Program-made: the position numbers and the translations under genes
Notes under the pieces: generated by a model
What the model was told of the DNA's origin: nothing
What the model saw: only the letters and a program-made list of their open reading frames with translations
Database searches by the model: none
Part shown: in pieces, positions 40,245-47,988 of the stretch
Numbering within the stretch: position 1 is the first letter of the stretch
How the letters are laid out: each line of letters opens with the position of its first letter
Source of the DNA: Nocardiopsis eucommiae
GTDB taxonomy: Bacteria; Actinomycetota; Actinomycetes; Streptosporangiales; Streptosporangiaceae
Direction of reading: 5' to 3'
DNA: 64,000 nucleotides
NCBI GenBank assembly: GCA_018388625.1
Contig: CP074402.1
Span: 186,001-250,000, forward strand

Positions 40245-40583
40245 TCAGGCGTTGACCGGGCGGGAGAGGCCGCCGAGGTCCTGACCGGACGCCGCGAAGT
40301 CGTCGCTCGCCTCGCTGTCGGTGAGGTTGAACTGCTGCTGGCCCTCGTTCAGCTTGATGCCGTTCTGGCTGCACCAGGTCATGAGCTCGTCGAAGCGCTC
40401 GGTGAGGCTGTTCCGGGCCTCACGGAAGTCGTGGAGCGCCTGCCCCTGGAGGGAGTCGGCGTCGCCGCTCATGTCGTTGATGAGCTGGTTCATCTGCGTG
40501 CGGAGGCCGTCGGACTCCTGGCCGAGCTGTTCGCCTCCCTGCGACAGACTATTGACGTTTTCAAGACCGGCGTGATTGGACAT
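40245..40583 (-). CDS. WXG100-like T7SS protein, partner of the adjacent one
   Basis: A 112-residue helical protein that begins M-S-N-H-A-G-L-E-N-V-N-S-L and has S-L-Q-G-Q-A-L-H-D-F where WXG100 proteins have W-x-G, so the tryptophan is replaced. Two long helices flank that turn and a flexible tail with several acidic residues follows. Divergent partners that lack W-x-G are common in EsxA/EsxB-type pairs. It is the first gene of a transcript with a candidate promoter at 40689-40718. Confidence 0.8.
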   Translation of the reverse strand: MSNHAGLENVNSLSQGGEQLGQESDGLRTQMNQLINDMSGDADSLQGQALHDFREARNSLTERFDELMTWCSQNGIKLNEGQQQFNLTDSEASDDFAASGQDLGGLSRPVNA

Positions 40584-40688
40584 CCGTACCCTTTCGAGGA
40601 ATCGGTGATGGGTGAGTTCGTGGGCCTGTCCCCCATGGGCAGGGTGTTCGTTGGCTGCTCGACGAACACGGGAGGTACGGCGCTAGGG

Positions 40689-40718
40689 AGATTAGTAAGG
40701 GTAAGACCTTTCGGTCAA
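40689..40718 (-). promoter_or_regulatory. candidate promoter of the WXG100 operon
   Basis: On the minus strand TTGACC (40718-40713) is followed after 18 bases by TAATCT (40694-40689); TACTAA overlapping this is an alternative -10. The leader to the start codon at 40583 would be about 100 bases. The region is clearly less GC-rich than its surroundings. Confidence 0.45.
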
Positions 40719-40834
40719 TGTGCGTGGGCCTTTTGCGACGGGGCGCATCGGGTGGGCATTCCGCGCCGTCCCGGGCGCCTCCGGAGTTCGGGGTGAGGGC
40801 GTCGAGGCTCCGCGAACGGGGTGGCCGATACCGG

Positions 40835-41345
40835 TCACGGAGCACCGGTCCCGCAGTCCACGTAGTCGACGACGCTCGCCGTGTACTCGTCCTGAGTGTC
40901 GAAGGAGTCCTCGTACTCGTCCATGTACGAGTCGACGAAGTCCTTGCCACTGACGGCCTCTCCGCACCACGCGACCTCGTTCTGGTTCATCGCGGCGCCG
41001 AGGGCCCCGTCGACCTTCGCCAGGTGGATGTCGTCGTCCCAGGAGCCCTTGTCCAACTGGACGGCGTAGCCGTCCCCTCCTCGGACACGACCCCCAATCC
41101 AGGAGGTGGTCACGAGCGGCGCCCGTGTTCTCGACGACCTCCGTCGAGTCCTCCTCGGTGAACATCCGGTCCAGGGTGTGGACCCGCACCTCTCGTTCGA
41201 CCCACTGCACGGAGACGTAGTCCTCCGGCAGCCCTGACGTGGGCTCGGGTTCAGGATCGGAGGCGGAACAACCGGACAGCACCAGCCCTGCGGTGAGGGC
41301 GAGGGCGGTCAGGCCGGTCGTCCGGCGACGAGGAAGGGCCTTCAC
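40835..41345 (-). CDS. small two-cysteine lipoprotein, T7SS copy 1 (two frameshifts)
   Basis: A GTG start leads into K-A-L-P-R-R-R-T-T-G-L-T-A-L-A and a lipobox (L-V-L-S-G-C). The mature part repeats the family pattern: V-E-R-E-V-R-V-H-T-L-D-R-M, N-E-V-A-W-C-G and V-D-Y-V-D-C-G-T-G. Two breaks lie 15 bases apart, in the runs 41074-41077 and 41091-41095, each missing one G; repaired, the segment reads W-G-V-V-S-E-E-G-D-G-Y like its relatives and the length is 170 residues. It lies next to a second copy and the large T7SS-associated gene, on the same strand. Confidence 0.8.
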
Positions 41346-41383
41346 GAGAATCCCGGGACGGGACGAGGCGGTGCCGGTCGGCG

Positions 41384-41899
41384 TCACGGGGCACCGGTCC
41401 CGCAGTCGACGTAGTCCACGATGCTCTCCTCGTAGGCCTCGTGGCTGTCGAGGTTCCCGTCGAACTCGTCCAGGTACGCGTCGACGAACTCCTCGCCGCT
41501 CACGGGGCCCCCGCACCAGGTGACCTCGTTGTGGTACATGGCGTCGTTCAACGCGCCGTCGATCCGGGACAGGTTGATCGATGTGTCCCACTGGTCCTCA
41601 TCGAGCTCGACGACGTAGCCGTCGCCCTCCTCCCGGACGATGCGGGACTCGAACAACCGATCCCGCAGCTCACCGGTGTTCTCGACGACCTCGTTGGAGT
41701 CGCCCTCGGTCAACATCCGGTCCAGCGTGCGCACCCGCACCTCACGTTCCACCCAGAACGCCGAGACGTGGTCCGCAGTTTCCTCGACGTCCGGTTCGGC
41801 CGCGGTCTCGGAGCCGGGGTCCGAGCAACCGGTCAGGACCAGACCGGCGGACACGGCGACGACCAGGAAGGCGGGCACACGGCCCTCACGGCGGATCAA
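41384..41899 (-). CDS. small two-cysteine lipoprotein, T7SS copy 2 (intact)
   Basis: The only intact member of the three: 171 residues, TTG start at 41899 with GGAG five bases before, signal peptide with L-V-L-T-G-C. It shares the opening I-R-R-E-G-R-V-P-A-F-L-V-V-A with the cassette A copy (S-H-R-E-G-R-V-P-A-F), so these two are closer to each other than to copy 1. Conserved cysteines lie in T-W-C-G and V-D-C-G. The mature protein would sit on the outer face of the membrane. No known family is recognised; the fixed company of T7SS-linked genes suggests a role with them. Confidence 0.85.
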   Translation of the reverse strand: MIRREGRVPAFLVVAVSAGLVLTGCSDPGSETAAEPDVEETADHVSAFWVEREVRVRTLDRMLTEGDSNEVVENTGELRDRLFESRIVREEGDGYVVELDEDQWDTSINLSRIDGALNDAMYHNEVTWCGGPVSGEEFVDAYLDEFDGNLDSHEAYEESIVDYVDCGTGAP

Positions 41900-41943
41900 C
41901 GGCTCTCCAAGTGCTGTCGGGATCGTTCACGGGTGGCCGGGCG

Positions 41944-44562
41944 TCAGTTCTCCTTGCTGTCCGCGAAGTAGCCCCGTGTGTCGTTGTACGCGTTGTTGTA
42001 CTGGGTGATGACGTCGTCGACGCGCTTGTCACCCGTGTGGGTCCGGCCGTCGGAGGTGGTGATCTCCACGTCGTCCATGATGTTGCTGACCGCGGAGTCC
42101 ATCCGGTCAAGGTCCCTGTTCTGGTTGTCCTTCCAGTTCTGGGGGTTCTTCTCGACGTCGACGGTGACGGAGTCGTCGAAGACGAAGTCATCGTCGAGGT
42201 CGTCGGCGGTGAGCGGGGTACCGTCCCGCTCGATGGTGATGGCCTCACCGTTGATCAGGGTGCGGAACTCCTCGGGGGTGACGACGCTGTTGAGCGTCTC
42301 GGGGGACTGCTGCGCGAGGTAGTCGAGCCCCTCGAGCCGGTAGTTGCGCTCGATGAACTCCGCCCCGGTGAAGGTCGGGTGACGCGGGGAGACGTCGTAC
42401 TCGCCGTCCACGATCGCGCTCACGATGTCGTCCTTCGCCAGCGACATCCCCTTCGAGATGCCCTGGCCGATGACGGGGATCTTCTGGGACAGGTTGCTGG
42501 CCTCGGTCACCGCGAAGCCCGCGAGCTGCTCCTCGCGCTTGATCTGCTCGTCGAGATCGGCCGACCGGTCGGCCGAGTCCCTCTTCAGCCCCTCCTCGAA
42601 GAGGGCCTGGAGCTGGCCGGAACCGCGCGCCGCCTGCTCGTCCTGGCCGTGCTCGAAGTACGAGGCCGCCTCGATCTGCTGGTAGATGTCGATCGAGGTG
42701 GCCACGTTCGCGGCGCTCTCGTCATTGCCCGCGAGGAACTGCATGTACATCGCCCGCTCCTCCGGGCCCATACGCACGAAGTTCGTCTCCGGGTCGAAGT
42801 CCTCCACCCCCGTGACCGGGTCCCTCCCGTCGAAGATGTCGCTGTCCGCGAAGCTGTAGATGTGCGCGTCGAAGATGTCGGCCAGGCTGTCCGCCAGCGC
42901 GCCGTTGAACTGGGTGAACGAGGCGTCCGAGTACTCGTTGTCCCCCTCCGTGACGTCCACGCCCGTGTTGATGAGCGCCTCGTGCATGTCGGGGTCGGTG
43001 AGGGTCCGCATGAACCCGGCGAAGGCGTCGCCCGCGCGCTGGCTCTCCTCCGGGTCCTCGCTGTGGACGTCCTCCGCGAGCCAGTCGGTGAGCTGCCTCG
43101 CCGTGTGCCCGTGGTCGTGCCACTCGAAGGTGAGGGTCCCCTCCAGCGCCTGCTTGCGCAGGTCGGCGTCTCCGTAGGGGACGCCCGGCTCCTCGTTGAG
43201 GTGCTCGCCGGTCAGGATGTAGTAGTTGGAGTCCTTGTTCCGGGAGGCCACGTCGATCATGTGCGAGACCTGCTCGGAGTCGGGCAGCACCCCGCTCGAG
43301 TCGTGGACCTCGTCGCCCCACGCGTCCAGGAACGCCCCGGTGGACAGGTGGAGGTTGGTGGACAGGCCGTACCCGGCCTCCAGGCCGTCGTCCGTGTGCT
43401 CCATGAAGGCGGAGAGCGCCTTCATGTCCATCCCCAGGGAGACGGGGGTTCCGGGCAGCTTGCCCTCCGCGTCGGGGTTGATCCACGGGCCCTCGACCGC
43501 GTACCGGAAGCTCTGGGGCAGGCTGTCGTAGCCGCCGCCGATCCGCGGGTCCGAGAGGGCCAAGAGACCGTCTCCGAGCACCCCGAGGGCCCGCTCGCGC
43601 TCCTCGTCGGACATCCCGGACTCGGCCATGAGCTCGGGATAGACCATGAGGCCGCCGCCGACGCCGTCGCGGAGGTAGGGGTCCTCCAGCTGCTTGTAGA
43701 ACTCCTCCAGGAACCCGACCTCGTCGGCGCTGAACTCGGTCCCGTTCTGCTGGTGCTGCTTGGCGCTCGTCCCCAGCATGGACATCACGAGCATGAGCTC
43801 GTGGTACCGGTCGTCGACGGGCCGGTCGCCGGACCAGTAGGCCGCGAGGTCGTTCGCGTACTCCTCGGCGTTCTCGGGCGTGATCTCGATGTCGTCGCCG
43901 ATCAGCGAGGAGTAACGGGAGGGGTCGAGGCTGAGGAAACCCCAGCTGGCGTTGCCCGCCTCGATGAGCTTGGAGACGTTGTCGGGGGTGGGTCCCTCCT
44001 CCAGCATCCTCCGGGCGTCCTCCGCGACCTCCTGGAGTTTGTCCCAGTTGGTCTGCTCACGGGTGACGAGGCCCTCGCGGACGGTCGAGAGCTCGTCGTA
44101 CAGCTCGCGGCACCTCTTCTCGTCCCCGGCGCCCCAGTCCGTCCAGAGGAAGCCGTCCGCCTGGGGATGGGACTCCGTGATCCGGTCGCCCTGGTAGGCG
44201 GCGGGGACGGCCCCCTCCTTCTCGCTCTTGCTGATCCGCCAGTCGGACTCCTGGGCGTCGCGCTCGTCCTGGAAGGCCTGGACGGCGTCCGCCCACATCT
44301 CCGCCACCGAGGCCGCGTAGCTGACGGTGACGGCGGCGTCTCGCCACTTCTGGACGTCCTCCTCGGACTGCCCCCGGATGTCCCAGGCGATGATGTCGGT
44401 GAACTGCTGCGCGGCCGCGTCGAAGCCGCCCCCGAGGTCGTCGGCCCGGCCGAGCACGCGGGCGTTGAGGATCTCCAGGTCCGCGGCGCACTCGTACATG
44501 GTGTCGGGCTTGCCGGAGAATTCACGGGGGGCGAAGGCGAGGGCGATGGTGGCCACGGACAT
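41944..44562 (-). CDS. large helical T7SS-associated protein (872 aa)
   Basis: An intact 872-residue, strongly acidic, helix-rich protein with no membrane segment and no signal peptide. Residues 1-150 look like a WXG100/LXG-type helical head (E-I-L-N-A-R-V-L-G-R-A-D-D-L); the motif G-P-T-P-D-N-V-S-K-L-I-E-A-G near 195 and L-A-D-I-F-D-A-H-I near 560 are shared with the broken copy at 16056-18486. It may belong to the uncharacterised actinobacterial group I recall as DUF6571 (unchecked). No toxin motif is visible at the C terminus. A GTG at 44556 with better-spaced GAGG is an alternative start. Placement suggests a T7SS substrate or a docking protein. Confidence 0.8.
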   Translation of the reverse strand: MSVATIALAFAPREFSGKPDTMYECAADLEILNARVLGRADDLGGGFDAAAQQFTDIIAWDIRGQSEEDVQKWRDAAVTVSYAASVAEMWADAVQAFQDERDAQESDWRISKSEKEGAVPAAYQGDRITESHPQADGFLWTDWGAGDEKRCRELYDELSTVREGLVTREQTNWDKLQEVAEDARRMLEEGPTPDNVSKLIEAGNASWGFLSLDPSRYSSLIGDDIEITPENAEEYANDLAAYWSGDRPVDDRYHELMLVMSMLGTSAKQHQQNGTEFSADEVGFLEEFYKQLEDPYLRDGVGGGLMVYPELMAESGMSDEERERALGVLGDGLLALSDPRIGGGYDSLPQSFRYAVEGPWINPDAEGKLPGTPVSLGMDMKALSAFMEHTDDGLEAGYGLSTNLHLSTGAFLDAWGDEVHDSSGVLPDSEQVSHMIDVASRNKDSNYYILTGEHLNEEPGVPYGDADLRKQALEGTLTFEWHDHGHTARQLTDWLAEDVHSEDPEESQRAGDAFAGFMRTLTDPDMHEALINTGVDVTEGDNEYSDASFTQFNGALADSLADIFDAHIYSFADSDIFDGRDPVTGVEDFDPETNFVRMGPEERAMYMQFLAGNDESAANVATSIDIYQQIEAASYFEHGQDEQAARGSGQLQALFEEGLKRDSADRSADLDEQIKREEQLAGFAVTEASNLSQKIPVIGQGISKGMSLAKDDIVSAIVDGEYDVSPRHPTFTGAEFIERNYRLEGLDYLAQQSPETLNSVVTPEEFRTLINGEAITIERDGTPLTADDLDDDFVFDDSVTVDVEKNPQNWKDNQNRDLDRMDSAVSNIMDDVEITTSDGRTHTGDKRVDDVITQYNNAYNDTRGYFADSKEN

Positions 44563-44625
44563 CCTCAGGGGTGGGGATCGAGCGGGGTGGTGAGGGGGAC
44601 GCGGGGGTCCGGCGCGTCGCGGGGG

Positions 44626-44946
44626 TCAGAAGTTGAGTTCGCGGTGGGACGACCAGGGGTGGAAGTCCTCCGAGCTCTCCTGGTCGTTCTTGACGATCTC
44701 GCCCGCTCCGGCCTGGATGTTGTTGGCCAGGGCGAGGCCGTGCTCCTGGAGGTCGATGAGGGCCTGGTCGGCCTCCTCGCGGAACTTGGTGAACCCGGCC
44801 CGCAGGTCCTCGTGGCCGCTGGCGGTCGCCGCGTCGCCCATGAGGATGTCGAAGGCGTCGGCCAGCCCGGCCATCGCGGCGGCGAGGGTCTCCGCGTACT
44901 CGCCACCCTCCATGGCCTCGATCGGATTGGCGCCCGATTCCGTCAT
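44626..44946 (-). CDS. small WXG100-like partner of the large T7SS-associated protein
   Basis: A 106-residue helical protein: M-T-E-S-G-A-N-P-I-E-A-M-E-G-G-E-Y-A-E, then a helix rich in Ala, and a closing helix (H-G-L-A-L-A-N-N-I-Q-A-G-A-G-E-I). It corresponds to the gene at 18483-18839, and both lie immediately upstream of a large-protein gene. AAAGGAG lies eight bases before the ATG. No W-x-G turn is present, so classification as WXG100 is by size, helix layout and context. A heterodimer with the helical head of the large protein is a reasonable inference. Confidence 0.75.
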   Translation of the reverse strand: MTESGANPIEAMEGGEYAETLAAAMAGLADAFDILMGDAATASGHEDLRAGFTKFREEADQALIDLQEHGLALANNIQAGAGEIVKNDQESSEDFHPWSSHRELNF

Positions 44947-45133
44947 GGGGGCACTCCTTTCGGAAGAGGGTGCGCACCGGCCCGACGAACCGGCTTGCGC
45001 TCTCTCCGGTGGGGGAGAGATGAGATCAGGATCGACTGGTGCGACGACGACGAGGCAACGAGGGTTTCATACCAAAGGGAACAAGTAGGTAACGAGACTC
45101 ATCGTTCACCCAGGTGGGACCCGGTACCGCACG

Positions 45134-45171
45134 CGGCGCGGGCACGGGGGCCGGGCCGCGTGCCCGCGCCG
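45134..45171 (-). terminator. terminator of the lipoprotein propeller gene
   Basis: CGGCGCGGGCACG and CGTGCCCGCGCCG form a perfect 13-bp stem with a 12-base loop, nine bases after the stop codon of the propeller gene (45180). It separates the propeller/eccC transcript from the small WXG100-like gene start at 44946. Confidence 0.65.
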
Positions 45172-45179
45172 TCGACGGT

Positions 45180-46613
45180 CTACGGGACCACGCCCACCAG
45201 ACGGCGCGCGCCTCCCGGGACTTCTTCCTTGACCACCAGAGCCCCCGGGGCGACGGTCATGTCGGGCGGGCTGGGGGTCGAAGAGCGCTGAGCTTCGCTC
45301 CCGTCCTGGGCGTAGTCCCGTTCGACCCGGACACCGAGGTCGATCACTCGGGACTCGCCTTTCTCATCGACCACCAGGCGTGCCTCGTCCCAGGCGGCTT
45401 CCTCGGGGCCCAGGGAAGTGTTGGTCTGGTTCACGTCGAGCCACGCGATCGCGCCCTCCAGGGGTAGGACGAACGCCTGAGTCATACGCTCCGACGGGGC
45501 GTCGGCGCGGATCGTCGTGTGGGTGTTCCCGGAGAAGTCGGTGTACGCGTACTCGAACGCATCGTCATCTTCCAGAGAAAGCTCGGTCACCACTGAGTTC
45601 TCCAGAACACCGCTGACACGGCCCTCTCGCCCCGAGAAGAACTCCTCCTCCGTCAGGCGTTCTCCCGAGGCTGGGTCGAAGACCCACTCCTCCACGCCCT
45701 CCTCGCCGCGGGCCTCGGCGATCACCGCACCTGAAGTCTGCTGAACACCCAATCTGATCGGGTGGAGATCGATGGGAGCGTTCCTGTCGATCTCATGGCG
45801 CCAGAGCTCTTCTCCTGAATCGGCGTCGAGTCCCAGGAGAACGACCGTGTGCTCCTGCTCTTCCGAGGTTTCGGGAAGCGACTCGATGTCCTCGTCCATG
45901 AAGTTGCCCGAAAGGACGACCACGTCGCCCGAGGTGACCACTCCCTTGGGATGGAAGTCCCGGCCTTCCTGACCCTCTCCTTGGAGATCGGTGAGGCTCC
46001 AGGACTCGTCGCCGGTCTCCAGGTCGAGTGCGTACACCCCGGTCCTCTGGTCGTCCAGTTTGCGATAGACGATCCGGGACGAGTCGGAGAGCAACCCCAA
46101 GTGCTCAGGCGTCGGGGAGAGCGTCATGACGTTCCCGGGCAGGGCGTCCTCGGCGGTGAAGTCCTCCACGTGGGAGCTCAGCTCCTCGCCCGTGGCGGAG
46201 TCGAAGAGGACGACGTCGTGCGGCACAAGCGCGGCATCGGTGTCCTCTTCGACGGGGTAGGCGAGGGCTACACGTTCTCCGCTCGTCGTGACGTTCGCGT
46301 CCGTCATCGCCTCGCCCACGCGGCGGTACCGCCAGAGTTCCTCGCCTGTGTCGCCTCGCAGGGCCACCACCCCGTCCGAGACGGTCACGACCACACCGAG
46401 AGGGAAGGAGCGCACCTCCACGATGCCGGTCTCCTCGGGGGCCTCCCAGTCCCACCCCACGGAGGACAGGCTCCGAGGGACCTCCAGCGGCTCGGCGGTT
46501 CCTTGGAACACCACGTGCTCGATCTCGCCCTCCTGCCAGCCCTCAGGCGCCAACGAACAGGACGAGAGCAAGGGAAGCAGCGCGATCACAGTCAGGTCTC
46601 TCTTCAGCTCCAC
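45180..46613 (-). CDS. PQQ-like beta-propeller lipoprotein in the T7SS region
   Basis: A 477-residue protein. The start is taken as the GTG at 46613 because GGAGG then lies six bases before it, while the ATG two codons earlier touches GGAGG. The signal peptide ends A-L-L-P-L-L-S-S-C (lipobox). At least four blades follow with the PQQ signature: V-A-L-R-G-D-T-G-E-E-L-W-R-Y, L-F-D-S-A-T-G-E-E-L, Y-A-L-D-L-E-T-G-D-E-S-W and L-D-A-D-S-G-E-E-L-W-R. It resembles the cassette A propeller (W-R-Y-R-R in blade one of both). It would act as an outward-facing binding scaffold. Confidence 0.85.
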   Translation of the reverse strand: MELKRDLTVIALLPLLSSCSLAPEGWQEGEIEHVVFQGTAEPLEVPRSLSSVGWDWEAPEETGIVEVRSFPLGVVVTVSDGVVALRGDTGEELWRYRRVGEAMTDANVTTSGERVALAYPVEEDTDAALVPHDVVLFDSATGEELSSHVEDFTAEDALPGNVMTLSPTPEHLGLLSDSSRIVYRKLDDQRTGVYALDLETGDESWSLTDLQGEGQEGRDFHPKGVVTSGDVVVLSGNFMDEDIESLPETSEEQEHTVVLLGLDADSGEELWRHEIDRNAPIDLHPIRLGVQQTSGAVIAEARGEEGVEEWVFDPASGERLTEEEFFSGREGRVSGVLENSVVTELSLEDDDAFEYAYTDFSGNTHTTIRADAPSERMTQAFVLPLEGAIAWLDVNQTNTSLGPEEAAWDEARLVVDEKGESRVIDLGVRVERDYAQDGSEAQRSSTPSPPDMTVAPGALVVKEEVPGGARRLVGVVP

Positions 46614-46744
46614 GGTCATCCTCCGTATGCGCTGTGATCGGTCAGGCCGGGATCGCACGGGTTGGTTCACATGAGGACCGGTCCGGAAGGAAGAAGCCCC
46701 TCTGGAGGACGAGTGCGCCGCCGTCGCACTCGGACCTCCGGGGC

Positions 46745-47911
46745 TCACCTTTCGATTCCTTCCAGCGCCTCACGCAGATTGATGCGTGCGAGGTCGGAGT
46801 AGTACCTCAGAGTGTCGTGCGGTCTGAGAAGTCGGTCTTCGTCGTCTCCGGTCACGAAGAGGTCGCTACTCAGGTCCTCTCGGGACAGGACCTGTTGATC
46901 GAGCTGGGAACGAACGGTCTGGTGGAGCACGTGGGATTCAACGACGTCAAGGGATCCCATCACGAACACCTCCACGGGCTCGGACGGGACCTCGGAGGGC
47001 CTGTGGACGTACTCCTCCAAGGCGGACGACTCCAGCTCTGGTGGGAACGCCGAACGGCCGTGGCGGAGCTCCACGTACCGGTGCGCGGTGCCGAAGTCCC
47101 CCTTGACGGCGCGGGCGACCGGGTCGTGGTCGATGCCTCGACGTAGCTCGTCACCGATCACCAGCAGTTCGGGTGCGGTGCCGTTGGCGGCGGTGAACTC
47201 CAACTCCCACTCGACGCGGTCGCCGGAGAGCGCGGCCAGATGGGCTTCGTCGGGGTCGTCGCAGACGACCGACAGGTACGTCTGGTCGCCGTCTGCGACC
47301 AGACTGAGGTCACGGACCGGAGTCTGGGCATCAACGCACCAGGAGTGCGGATCGATCTCCCAGAGGGTCTCACCACTCTCCCGATCCTGGCCTTGGATGG
47401 TCTCCTCGACGAGGACACGGGTGTCGGCGTGTCCGAGGTTCACGGCGACGGACGTACCGGGAGCCAGGAGCTCACTGTGTAGCCGCTCGCCGGTGTCCAT
47501 GTCTAGGACGACCTCCTGCAGGCGTTCCCGTCCCCACCGAGTGGGCACTGGGTAGGTGATCACCACCGCGTCGCCTTGGGGAGTGACTCCCACGTCAGGT
47601 TCGGTGTCAGCTACCTGGTAGCTCCAGCGCTGGGTGCCCTCGGGATGTTGGATAGCGGCGACGCCTCCTGGGACCGAGGCCAGGACACGACCCTGGGTGT
47701 GGAGCAGGTCGGTCGCTCGTAGGTCGGGATCTACCTGGAGATCCTCGAACTCTCCAGTCTCGTCAAGCGTGCCAGGAGCACGGATCCCGAGGTCGGCAGA
47801 GGTGACGTGTTCGATCTCGGGAGTATTCGGCCGAGGCCACAGCGCGGGCACGGCAATAAGAAGAGTCAGAACGGCGACACCCGTGGCGATGGCCAGTGAA
47901 CGACGCTGCAT
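46745..47911 (-). CDS. membrane-anchored beta-propeller protein downstream of eccC
   Basis: A 388-residue protein with one N-terminal anchor (about residues 5-25: I-A-T-G-V-A-V-L-T-L-L-I-A-V) and an outside domain with weaker propeller repeats, such as V-L-D-M-D-T-G-E-R-L and R-E-S-G-E-T-L-W-E-I. The last 100 residues look helical and differ from the other propellers. Base composition is somewhat less GC-rich than that of eccC. It starts at 47911, 41 bases after the terminator hairpin of eccC, and precedes the lipoprotein propeller gene on the same strand. Confidence 0.78.
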   Translation of the reverse strand: MQRRSLAIATGVAVLTLLIAVPALWPRPNTPEIEHVTSADLGIRAPGTLDETGEFEDLQVDPDLRATDLLHTQGRVLASVPGGVAAIQHPEGTQRWSYQVADTEPDVGVTPQGDAVVITYPVPTRWGRERLQEVVLDMDTGERLHSELLAPGTSVAVNLGHADTRVLVEETIQGQDRESGETLWEIDPHSWCVDAQTPVRDLSLVADGDQTYLSVVCDDPDEAHLAALSGDRVEWELEFTAANGTAPELLVIGDELRRGIDHDPVARAVKGDFGTAHRYVELRHGRSAFPPELESSALEEYVHRPSEVPSEPVEVFVMGSLDVVESHVLHQTVRSQLDQQVLSREDLSSDLFVTGDDEDRLLRPHDTLRYYSDLARINLREALEGIER

Positions 47912-47951
47912 GCTTCTAGGGACGACTTCCTTGTGCGGGGGCGCTGTGGGC

Positions 47952-47983
47952 GGGGCGGTGCCGTGCTTCCGCGGCACCGCCCC
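47952..47983 (-). terminator. eccC terminator
   Basis: GGGGCGGTGCCG pairs perfectly with CGGCACCGCCCC (12 bp, 8-base loop), six bases after the TAG at 47989-47991. Its position supports that TAG, reached by restoring one base in the run 47995-47999, as the true end of eccC. Confidence 0.7.
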
Positions 47984-47988
47984 GACTC

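Noticed and set aside
41581..45291. A plus-strand reading frame of more than 1200 codons opposite the 872-residue gene
   Set aside because: Same shadow effect. The minus strand has ribosome sites, a paralogue at 16-18 kb and natural composition.
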